Shown here: piece by piece, positions 6,401 through 11,689 of the stretch
How positions within the stretch are numbered: position 1 is the stretch's first letter
How the letters are laid out: each line of letters starts with the position of its first letter
Assembly: GCA_964388445.1 (NCBI GenBank)
Contig: CAYMAI010000016.1
Span: 1-11,689 of the forward strand
DNA from: CAYMAI01 sp964388445
GTDB taxonomy: Bacteria > 4484-113 > JAGGVC01
Reading direction: 5' to 3'
DNA length: 11,689 nucleotides
The notes under the pieces: generated by a model
What the model saw: the letters and a program-made list of their open reading frames with translations, nothing else
Databases searched by the model: none
What the model was told of the DNA's origin: nothing
Position numbers and translations under genes: made by a program

Positions 6401-8723
6401 GACCGAACTAAGAGTGGGCAGCGAAGGAGGCTCGGTAAAGGCGAGCGGCGATTTGACGCTCGACGAAGAGCACAAAGTTCGTGCGCTTTTCGAACTTGAA
6501 AAGTTCCAAATCGGGCTGATTACGCCGTTGTTCATGGGCAGGGGCGAAACCGCTCTTCGCGGCCTCGTGGACGGCTCGGCGGAAATCGGCGGCACGATTA
6601 AATCCGCCATCAGCGAAGTATCAATAGAGCTTTCGGAAGGTAGGATTCTCGACCAGGAAATCGAGGGCATATTGGAGTTTACGACATCCGCGGACGAAAT
6701 CCGGCTGACCGCTTTCGAGGCAAGCGCGGGCGACAGCACCGTTATCATGGAAGGGGTCATTCGCGACAATATCGCCCAAAGCGAATTAAGCATCGATATT
6801 CCTTATCTCGACCTCGCGCTGATAAACCCGTTTTTAAACCTTACAGGCGAGGACGGTTTCTGGGGCAACATATCCGGAGGCACAATCGCGCGGCGCGGAG
6901 AGCGCGGGACATATATGTCGGGCTACCTAAGCGGCTCCGGCGGCCTCGGTTTCGGGATCATCGCGCTAGCGGGAGTAAGCGGCAATTTCAATATTTACCC
7001 GGACGCGCTCGAACTTCGCGAGTTCAAATTCACGACGGAAGATTCCGTTCTCGAAGCGGACGGCAACCTGCCCATCAAGCTTTTGTCGCCCGAAGCGCGT
7101 CGGGCGATCGAAGAAGGTACGCTTCGCGACCTGCCGGCGGGACTCGCGGGAGGGGCGCGACGCGCGCCAGCTCCGCACGAAGCGCCGGAATCCGAGCGAT
7201 TCAATCTGAATCTTCGCGCCGAAAATTTTCAACTCGATTACATAACCGAAATTTTTCCGGATACCGGAATTGAAGTGGGCGGGACGATTACCGCGGATCT
7301 CGCAGTCGGCGGCACTCCCGAATTTCCGGTCGCGGACGGCGCGGTCGAGTTCGCGATGCGGGATTTCGACTATCAAGGTGCCTTTTCGGTCGGCTCGGTG
7401 GACGGGAAAATCAACGTCGTGTACGAGCCCGATTTAGTCGCGCAGGCGTTCTGGCTGGAAAATTTCGTAATCGGCGAACCCGAAGCAGGCGCGGAACAGG
7501 AATCGCCAAGAAGGCGGAGGACGGACGGCGGGGGCGAAGAAAAAGCCGTGCACAACATCACTCTCGATGGCGGCGGAACCTTCAGATTGATGCCGTTTTC
7601 GCTTTTCGATATGGAGATAACCGGCACGCTGAACAATTTCGACCGTTTTCAACTTTCGAACGTATATCGCGGCCCGATTGCGGGCGAGTTTACGCTCCAA
7701 AAAGACATCAGCGATTCGAACATTCATGTCGGCGGCTCGGTTACGCTGAGGCGCGGCGGCACGTTCACGCTTCACGCGCCGGACGCGTCGGCCCGCCCGC
7801 CCGCGTCTCTTCCGGTCACGTTCGGAACTTACGCGCCGATTGGTTCGGACGCGCCGGGCGCCATTCCGCCGCCTCAGACGGGCGGAAGATTCACGGCAAG
7901 GCCGCTATCTCCGTTCAAGGTGTTTATCGAGCAAGGCGTCAACGTCCGGTTTCCGCCGATAGTCGATTTGCGCGCGGAAATCCAAAGCGCGGTGGACGAA
8001 AGGGGAAACGTATCGCCGCTTCTGATTCAAGGCGACTTTCCGAATATGTCTATCTCCGGGCGGCTGCAAAGCTATAAGGGAAGCCTGATCGTCCTTCGCC
8101 ACACGTTCCGCGTCGTCGACCCGCCGTTCGAAATCCGGTTCGACCCGATGTGGGGAATGGTTCCCTATCTGCGGGGCCGCGCCGCCGTCGTGATTTCGCA
8201 GCGCTCAGAAAGCTCGCTTGCCGGTTTCGACGCCTTCAGCGACGACCTTACCATTTTCGTCAACCTCGATTCGCTTGCGACGGAACTGGACGAAATAACG
8301 ATGACGAGCGACCCGCCGCTTTCGCAAGAGGAAATCGCCAGGCGCATGCTCGGCGTTCTTCCGCCGGAAGGCTCGGTGCAAGGATTGACGCCGGAAATCA
8401 GGGAAGAGCTGTATAAAGTCGTCGGCGCGCGCGTCGGCAGAATTCTCGAAGACAAGCTAAACCTGGACCAGTTCCTACTTACAATCGGCGACGACAACGA
8501 ATTTTATATCGACCTCGAGAAGGAACTCACCGACAGGCTCAGCGTTCTTTACAGCACGGAGCTTTTCGGCGGCGGCGACGGCGAAGGCAGGGAGCAGTTC
8601 GGGCTTCGCTATTTGTTCCTAAAACGCCGGCTAATGCGCGCGTACATCGAAGCGCTTTACGACAATTCGGACTCGAAGTTTCAGGGGAACGAAATCCGGG
8701 TGATTCTGCGGCGAAGGTATTAG
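3483..8723 (+). CDS. tamB: TamB/AsmA-like inter-membrane lipid bridge protein (TamB C-terminal DUF490)
   Basis: Giant periplasm-spanning protein, 1746 residues against about 1260 for E. coli TamB. A basic N-terminus precedes one membrane anchor (residues 25-43), then an AsmA-like start (45-150), then more than a thousand residues of repeating short beta-strands of the type GxLxLSG / AxGxLxLxxx, the pattern that folds into the hydrophobic groove of bridge-like lipid transporters. The last 320 or so residues match the TamB domain, including the GDFPNMSISGRLQ and GSLIVLRHTFRV segments and the LSQEEIARRMLGVLPP helix region; the protein ends in Tyr. Four Pro/Glu/Arg/Gly-rich loops near residues 640-670, 1216-1240, 1333-1358 and 1430-1470 interrupt the strands. 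It starts 21 nt after mlaD with no clear ribosome binding site. Known TamB proteins move phospholipid to the outer membrane and pair with an Omp85 protein (TamA/BamA), not present here. No frameshift seen. Confidence 0.93.
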   Translation: MEKKSHERRKAAGAAKPRLSRLKKLGVFFLVSALLIAAGAIAWRLYIADRIRDYLISLAEQSINGRIEFDSISINVFTGKAGVKGLRIFLPDEDEPAVRIADADIDAFALRGKKVEMNVKDALVSLVREKDGSINLLGLYKPPPEKKKPEWDISISLSSIAVVFTDKCGVPDADLARLRESDGLRKFESALESFGVTPAADNSGRDFLFETSLTRIGGMFRSYAATEESEVNLKGFHGDTPFSAGYKSNSATGRASGNLVWNEEDFSTIAPYAEQVSPYIPPLEIGMKMRGLSASYARNAAGETGVNISGAIENASATAGNLPKIEIAGLGFEFDSGSGELRIKNFDARYGDARLGAAGLIAIKEGTLDLSAQIADLSLETLPEKPPAGGVLSADLKIGGELGRPAVSGLATLEKSSYENVKLGTLSAKFNASGDGTVNLESVSIAGGDLAASASGVVSADGSANLSFSIPPTSVSTFARLAETEIPASGRVSLAGNLEYSKAGGVRVNGRASSSSLETGNAVLDAVSAGFSYDGRGATIRNLNFAYDTGGGVKVHTIADVESRNGAGGKTALKIRGKSTFAGLRPFEISGPSRPVTDIVGLLPMPDESGLFYDPNSPKRGTVVYSTDPSRIGLEVWWPRIEESEAESAETSGDGGEAGYEPSAPNPGWLTHAVLSAAAPTGSALTTAQPLHPGMSFDIEANIAQSGAKEHSISAAGNMSLDGIFHRPVSIELTAEGTLGEVRIYATAAGRYKMRGFTARAGYGLKTGERHDYDVHLLYGNSDFTLKGSLDAKTGGIGASVKSEAIQLEDLLDLEGIYGTSVLAGEISGTLSDPRLEGSLEIESAEYTPDAPPYPTFEIREASIPFAYRSRAIHIAKGKMKFGESELTLSGLVSEGEMSVRLASSGFSLGDIAGVVAPEVRIEGGGDLSARLSGTLHEPDYALDFTQSEGSVNGIPFTDAILSVSGDLEVLHLTELRVGSEGGSVKASGDLTLDEEHKVRALFELEKFQIGLITPLFMGRGETALRGLVDGSAEIGGTIKSAISEVSIELSEGRILDQEIEGILEFTTSADEIRLTAFEASAGDSTVIMEGVIRDNIAQSELSIDIPYLDLALINPFLNLTGEDGFWGNISGGTIARRGERGTYMSGYLSGSGGLGFGIIALAGVSGNFNIYPDALELREFKFTTEDSVLEADGNLPIKLLSPEARRAIEEGTLRDLPAGLAGGARRAPAPHEAPESERFNLNLRAENFQLDYITEIFPDTGIEVGGTITADLAVGGTPEFPVADGAVEFAMRDFDYQGAFSVGSVDGKINVVYEPDLVAQAFWLENFVIGEPEAGAEQESPRRRRTDGGGEEKAVHNITLDGGGTFRLMPFSLFDMEITGTLNNFDRFQLSNVYRGPIAGEFTLQKDISDSNIHVGGSVTLRRGGTFTLHAPDASARPPASLPVTFGTYAPIGSDAPGAIPPPQTGGRFTARPLSPFKVFIEQGVNVRFPPIVDLRAEIQSAVDERGNVSPLLIQGDFPNMSISGRLQSYKGSLIVLRHTFRVVDPPFEIRFDPMWGMVPYLRGRAAVVISQRSESSLAGFDAFSDDLTIFVNLDSLATELDEITMTSDPPLSQEEIARRMLGVLPPEGSVQGLTPEIREELYKVVGARVGRILEDKLNLDQFLLTIGDDNEFYIDLEKELTDRLSVLYSTELFGGGDGEGREQFGLRYLFLKRRLMRAYIEALYDNSDSKFQGNEIRVILRRRY

Positions 8724-8732
8724 CCCCAAAAT

Positions 8733-8772
8733 CGCCCGTTCAAGCTCGCCCCAGCCGAACACGGGACGGGCG
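8733..8772 (+). other. Imperfect stem-loop after tamB
   Basis: CGCCC-GTTC (8733-8741) can pair with GAAC (8757-8760) and GGGCG (8768-8772) around a bulge, or CGCCCGT (8733-8739) can pair with ACGGGCG (8766-8772). It lies just upstream of the terminator hairpin and may protect the 3' end of the transcript. Confidence 0.35.
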
Positions 8773-8791
8773 CGGGCGTCAGTAATATTCG

Positions 8792-8810
8792 CGCGCCTTG
8801 GCGCGTTTTT
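8792..8810 (+). terminator. Intrinsic terminator of the mla-tamB operon
   Basis: Stem CGCGC/GCGCG with loop CTTG followed at once by TTTTT (8806-8810), 69 nt after the tamB stop. The stem is short but entirely G-C. It separates tamB from the next, independently promoted gene. Confidence 0.65.
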
Positions 8811-8821
8811 AATGTCAGAGG

Positions 8822-8827
8822 TACAAT
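8822..8827 (+). promoter_or_regulatory. -10 promoter giving a leaderless transcript of the DUF2993 gene
   Basis: TACAAT matches the -10 consensus at five of six bases and ends 6 nt before GTG 8834, so transcription would begin at or next to the start codon. TTGGCG, 18 nt upstream (8798-8803), is a weak -35 that lies within the terminator hairpin. Confidence 0.5.
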
Positions 8828-8833
8828 ATTTAC

Positions 8834-9568
8834 GTGACCAATCTAATTCTTATCATCCTTCTCGCAATCGTCAAGGCCGTGGGCGGCGAGGGTATAGCGG
8901 AAAAGGAAGTCGCAAAGGCGGTTCAGGAATCGCTCGGCGACCGCGTTCAGGCCGTACAGGTGCAAATAGACGCGAATCCGGCCACTTTCGTCGCAAAGGG
9001 CAAGGTGAAGCGCGTCAAGTTCACGCTCGACAAATTCAAAGTCGATCCGATTGTCATCGAAAAAACCGAAATCGACATAGACGGACTTAAGATTAACAGC
9101 AAAGAAGCGATACTCGGCAAGCCCGCGAAGATAAACGAAATCGGGCCGGCGGCGTGGAGTCTCGTCATCGGCGTGGAACAGCTTACGGCCGCGGTTCGCA
9201 AAACTTCGCCGCAAATCGAGACGCCGTTTTTCCGGACGGTCGGCCAGGACATCGAGTTTACGGGCAAATACCGGCTGAACAAATATATGGCGCCGTCGTT
9301 CAAAGCCATCGGCAGGATGCGCATTCAAGACAAGAAGCGGGTGAACCTGCGGCTTCATACCTTCGAGATAAGCGGTCTAGGCGTGCCCGACCAAATCAAA
9401 ACGATGGTTGAAGATTCCGTTAATCCGCTTCTCGACGTGGACAAGCTGATGAAGGGAAAGCGAGAGGACATCGCGATGTACGAGCTTGCGCTGAGCCGGG
9501 AATTGAATCCACAAATCGAATCCGTGTCGATTTCCGGCGGCAAAATCCACGGCAACGGCACGATTTAA
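8834..9568 (+). CDS. DUF2993 / LmeA-like putative lipid-binding protein
   Basis: 244 residues. After a hydrophobic N-terminal stretch (4-16, membrane anchor or weak signal peptide) come an amphipathic helix (23-35, EKEVAKAVQESLG) and long alternating strands with a family-like pattern: VQAVQVQIDANPATFVAKGK (38-57), then VKFTLDKFKV and IEKTEIDIDGLKIN. This fits DUF2993, whose studied member LmeA of mycobacteria is a periplasmic phosphatidylinositol-binding lipoprotein-like factor; the fold is of the lipid-binding tubular type. The GTG start is nearly forced: an in-frame stop lies at 8810-8812 and no other start codon follows it before 8834. It is separated from tamB by a terminator and has its own -10, so it is not simply the fifth gene of the operon, but a lipid role next to MlaEFD and TamB is coherent. 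Family call moderately firm; ligand unknown. Confidence 0.7.
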   Translation: MTNLILIILLAIVKAVGGEGIAEKEVAKAVQESLGDRVQAVQVQIDANPATFVAKGKVKRVKFTLDKFKVDPIVIEKTEIDIDGLKINSKEAILGKPAKINEIGPAAWSLVIGVEQLTAAVRKTSPQIETPFFRTVGQDIEFTGKYRLNKYMAPSFKAIGRMRIQDKKRVNLRLHTFEISGLGVPDQIKTMVEDSVNPLLDVDKLMKGKREDIAMYELALSRELNPQIESVSISGGKIHGNGTI

Positions 9569-9595
9569 CCCAAATATCCGGCGATAACTCGAATT

Positions 9596-9859
9596 TTAAT
9601 CGTACGTCCGGTGCAGCCTGCGCTTTTTGATTACGCTGTCCTTAATCCGCTCGAAAAGCTCGTCTTCGTCCGCGACGCCTTTTACGTCGAAGTTAAGCCA
9701 CATGCCGGTGCGCACGAGAGCGCGCAAAATTTGCGTCGTGCGCAGCGACGCCCCGCCGGAGAACTTGGCTTCACGCGTAAGCTGGTCGAGCCACTCCATC
9801 GTTTCCTTGTTGAATGCCGCCGGAATCCGGTGCATTTCCTCTTTACTTTTTCCTGGCAC
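9596..9859 (-). CDS. Small ribbon-helix-helix-like putative DNA-binding protein
   Basis: 87 residues from GTG 9859, which has a GGGGTGG-type ribosome binding site just upstream. In-frame ATG 9889 (97 residues) is an alternative, and the frame stays open to a still more distant start at 9985 that adds only Arg-rich, non-conserved-looking sequence. The body reads as a strand MHRIPAAF, a helix NKETMEWLDQLTREA, a turn SGGASL, and a second helix RTTQILRALVRTGMW. This is the strand-helix-helix order of CopG/Arc-type regulators. An acidic-to-basic tail (ADEDELFERIKDSVIKKRR) follows. No toxin partner is adjacent: the neighbours are the convergent DUF2993 gene and an acyltransferase on the same strand upstream. 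The fold is inferred from pattern alone; targets unknown. Confidence 0.6.
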   Translation of the reverse strand: MPGKSKEEMHRIPAAFNKETMEWLDQLTREAKFSGGASLRTTQILRALVRTGMWLNFDVKGVADEDELFERIKDSVIKKRRLHRTYD

Positions 9860-9952
9860 TTTCCACCCCTGGAAGGCAGCTTGTAACATTCGGATAATCG
9901 AACAAAAGACTACCCGCCGCCGCGCCGGAACGCGCTTAAACCGCGGGCATAC

Positions 9953-9966
9953 GCCGAAAATTCGGC
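9953..9966. promoter_or_regulatory. Perfect 14-bp palindrome upstream of the RHH-like gene
   Basis: GCCGAAAATTCGGC is a perfect inverted repeat about 94 bp upstream of GTG 9859 and about 50 bp past the acyltransferase stop. It could be an operator for the ribbon-helix-helix protein or, less likely, part of a terminator for the acyltransferase gene; no T-tract follows on the minus strand. The rest of 9890-10015 shows no gene. Confidence 0.35.
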
Positions 9967-10015
9967 CGCAAGCGGGCATCTTCACAAGTAATCGCGCCCG
10001 CCTTAACGCGCAAAG

Positions 10016-10840
10016 TTATCCGCCCCTGTAAAACTTCACGTGCGGCAAAAGAAACCGCATGAACGCCGTCTCTTCGGGCGTGCGCAAAGCGGAATAAGTT
10101 CGCTCCACCGGGTTGAAAACGCTTACGCCGTCCTCGTTTCCGGCGGGTTCGACGGATAGCCGGATTTTGTCCAAATCGAGTCCTTTCGCCGCGTCCGTCA
10201 GCGCGAATTCCGCGAATAGATTTTTTAGTCTGGCCAATTTTTGTTCGACGGGGATTTCGATATACGGCGCGCCGAACTTTTCCGTCAAGTCCGCCGCAGG
10301 GACGCCGCCGTACACCCTGTTCGCCAGCATATCCTTGACGATTGCCGCATTCGCGAGGGCCATGCTTTTATCGCCCGCTTTTACCGGCGCAATCACCGCG
10401 CCGACGCCAATCCATACGTCTTCGCCGAGCGTGCACGGATTAATGCCGTCCTTTTCGAACCTGCATCCCTGCACCGGGTCGCCGCCGCTGAAATGGGTCC
10501 ATACGCTTGCACGGGCGCTTAGGATCGCGCCGCGGCCGATTTCGAGCCGGGCGGTCGAGTTCAAAATTACATCCTGCGCAATCCACGAAGAGTCGCCGAT
10601 GACGCAGGCGGCGTAACCGTAAATTTTGACGGGGCCGTGAATCGTGCACCACTCGCCGATGTCCAGCTGGGGCACGCGGGCCTTGAATCCGGGGCCGATG
10701 CGGGTGAACGCGCCGATTCGCACCCGCCGCGCAGGGCCGCCGCCGATGGCGCATATTTCGGCGCCCGGCGCAATCTCGGCCGAGGGATGGATATCGGCCT
10801 CCTCCGCCAAAATTCCTTCATGATGCACGCCTTGCCCCAC
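10016..10840 (-). CDS. Left-handed beta-helix (hexapeptide repeat) acyltransferase-like protein
   Basis: 274 residues from GTG 10840. Residues 17 to about 190 are hexapeptide repeats (IHPSAEIAPGAEI, VRIGAFTRIGPG, CVIGDSSWIAQDV, LEIGRGAIL, CTLGEDVWIGVGAVIAP) ending in the closing motif ANAAIVKDMLANRVYGGVPA, as in maltose/galactoside O-acetyltransferases and related trimeric LbH enzymes. A loop breaks the helix after the segment SVWTHFSGG; its His may be the catalytic base by analogy. A 75-residue C-terminal extension (from IEIPVEQKLARLKNLFAEF) follows the helix. Acceptor and donor are unknown; gamma-carbonic anhydrase-like function is less likely because the metal-binding His triad is not seen. 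ATG 10849 gives three more residues but overlaps the -10 box, so GTG 10840 is preferred; TTG 10897 is the longest option. Confidence 0.75.
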   Translation of the reverse strand: MGQGVHHEGILAEEADIHPSAEIAPGAEICAIGGGPARRVRIGAFTRIGPGFKARVPQLDIGEWCTIHGPVKIYGYAACVIGDSSWIAQDVILNSTARLEIGRGAILSARASVWTHFSGGDPVQGCRFEKDGINPCTLGEDVWIGVGAVIAPVKAGDKSMALANAAIVKDMLANRVYGGVPAADLTEKFGAPYIEIPVEQKLARLKNLFAEFALTDAAKGLDLDKIRLSVEPAGNEDGVSVFNPVERTYSALRTPEETAFMRFLLPHVKFYRGG

Positions 10841-10847
10841 GCATCGC

Positions 10848-10856
10848 ATTTTAGCA
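10848..10856 (-). promoter_or_regulatory. Extended -10 promoter overlapping the first ATG of the acyltransferase frame
   Basis: On the minus strand TG-C-TAAAAT matches the extended -10 pattern. Its last T is the second base of ATG 10849, and seven bases then lead to GTG 10840. Transcription would start at or just before GTG, so the real start is probably GTG and the mRNA leaderless. TTGTAG, 18 nt upstream, is a weak -35. Confidence 0.5.
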
Positions 10857-10885
10857 GGACGAAGCGAGTTTCTACAAAGGACGAA
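10856..10885 (-). repeat. Direct repeat TTCGTCCT x2 in the acyltransferase promoter
   Basis: TTCGTCCT (minus strand) occurs at 10856-10863 and 10878-10885, start-to-start 22 bp, about two helical turns, flanking the -35 region. This is the geometry of a regulator binding to one face of DNA, but 8-mers can repeat by chance. Confidence 0.3.
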
Positions 10886-10908
10886 AGTTACCCCCAATCA
10901 GGGCTGGG

Positions 10909-11689
10909 CTAGCTGCCGCAGACTTCGTCCGGCAGTTCGATGGCGTTCACCGCGGCGAGCGCGAATTCGAGGAGAGCTTTTAAGTCCATATTTTCGGTTT
11001 TCGCGACCGCGGCGGCATATTCCGCGTCCGTTAAATGCGACTTCGCGGATTCGAGCGCCTCGTCCATCTCGCGCCGCGCGTGGGGTTCGATAACTCGCCC
11101 GGAGGATTCTGCGATTTTGAGTGTGCCGGTTACGACCGCGGCGCAGTCCGCGAAAACTCCTGTTTTGGCGAGCAAAACCGTGCATGCGGGAAATACGGAT
11201 TCAAAAGGCGCTTCAAAGTCTAGCGTTTCAACGCAAATCGCAATCGCTTCGGCGCATTTCTGTTTAGCATCAGCCAGTTTGCCAATATGTATATCGGTCG
11301 CCGCAAGCCGCCCAAGTGTATTCGCGATTCCAGTCTTATCGTCGATTTCGCGAAATATTTCCAAACTTTCACGATAAAACTTTTGTGCGTCCGCGTATCT
11401 GCCTTGCGCAAAAGCGGTACCCCCGAGATTGATGAGCGTATAGGCGGCGCCGCTCTTATTGCCGATTTTGCGGCGTATTTCCAGGCTTTCATTACAGAGC
11501 CTTTCCGCGTCCGCGTATTTGCCTTGCGAAATTGCGAATTTACCGAGATTGTTGAGCGAAATCCCGATGCCGTTCTTATCGCCGATTTCGCGGCATATAT
11601 CCAGACTTTCATTATAAAGTCTTTCCGCGTCCGCGTATTTGCCTTGCGAAGATGCGACAAGTCCGAGATTGCCTAGCGAATTCGCGACG
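10909..11689 (-). CDS. C-terminal part of a TPR protein, probably of an AfsR/LuxR/NB-ARC-type regulator (5' end beyond window)
   Basis: The frame is open from the window edge to TAG 10909-10911, showing 259 residues. Three full 40-residue TPRs follow one another (from 11688, 11568 and 11448), each with the pattern L-xx-LG-xxA-xxQG-(K/R)YADA-xx-xY-xESL-(D/E)I-xR-xIG-(D/N)K-xG, and a fourth (from 11328) is degenerate. After them comes an all-helical tail whose order (Ala-rich helix, IESS-type turn, PHARREMDEALESAKSHLTD, AEYAAAVA, MDLKALLEFALAAV) resembles the C-termini of large bacterial ATPase/TPR regulators and TPR-bearing signalling proteins. If so, an NTPase or output domain lies upstream, outside the window. 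An internal TTG (11364) could be miscalled as a start, but the repeats run straight through it. It lies 59-68 bp upstream of the acyltransferase on the same strand. Confidence 0.8.
   Translation of the reverse strand, partial: VANSLGNLGLVASSQGKYADAERLYNESLDICREIGDKNGIGISLNNLGKFAISQGKYADAERLCNESLEIRRKIGNKSGAAYTLINLGGTAFAQGRYADAQKFYRESLEIFREIDDKTGIANTLGRLAATDIHIGKLADAKQKCAEAIAICVETLDFEAPFESVFPACTVLLAKTGVFADCAAVVTGTLKIAESSGRVIEPHARREMDEALESAKSHLTDAEYAAAVAKTENMDLKALLEFALAAVNAIELPDEVCGS

Noticed and set aside
8812..9090. Plus-strand 92-residue frame overlapping the DUF2993 gene
   Set aside because: Arg/Gly-rich alternate frame covered by a better-supported gene.
10113..10616. 167-residue plus-strand frame
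   Set aside because: Antisense to the hexapeptide protein; Ser/Pro/Ala-rich composition without domain features.
11220..11660. Minus-strand frame with repeated RKANTRTRK segments
   Set aside because: It is a shifted frame over the TPR repeats; the TPR frame has a clear family pattern and stays open to the window edge.

Overview
The window is about 11.7 kb of GC-rich DNA (clearly above 50% GC by eye) from a diderm (outer-membrane-bearing) bacterium. Starts are mixed ATG, GTG and TTG; some genes have a good Shine-Dalgarno sequence, and at least two look leaderless. The gene content points to a diderm of the Terrabacteria side, such as Armatimonadota, diderm Firmicutes or a related candidate phylum: a minimal mlaE-mlaF-mlaD set, an MlaD fused to a C-terminal beta-barrel, tamB directly downstream, and a DUF2993/LmeA-like gene nearby. 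The phylum is inferred from architecture only and could be wrong.

Layout. Positions 1-311 hold a dense array of twelve short palindromes at a 23-27 nt pitch, built around a constant core ACTT(G/C)CGT with changing stems, with a partial duplication at offsets of 100 and 226 bp. Positions 312-520 are a patchwork of other intergenic repeat-like pieces, including two G/C-rich hairpins. A probable extended -10 promoter (524-532), a leader hairpin and a strong ribosome binding site lead into a plus-strand operon: mlaE (577-1338, permease), mlaF (1353-2120, ATPase), mlaD (2121-3461, MCE protein with helical stalk and outer-membrane barrel) and a very long tamB (3483-8723). A terminator follows. A separately promoted, probably leaderless DUF2993 lipid-binding-type gene lies at 8834-9568.

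The right end is on the minus strand. It carries a small ribbon-helix-helix-like protein (9596-9859) convergent with the DUF2993 gene, a left-handed beta-helix (hexapeptide) acyltransferase-like protein (10016-10840), and the C-terminal 259 residues of a TPR protein that runs off the window (10909-11689). The tail of that TPR protein resembles AfsR/LuxR/NB-ARC-type regulators.

How it fits together. MlaEF would form the inner-membrane ABC engine, and the MlaD stalk and barrel would span the periplasm to the outer membrane without MlaC or MlaA. TamB is a second lipid bridge across the same space, and the DUF2993 protein may be a further lipid-binding factor. The block therefore reads as an outer-membrane lipid-homeostasis locus. 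The least explained feature is the palindrome array upstream of it.
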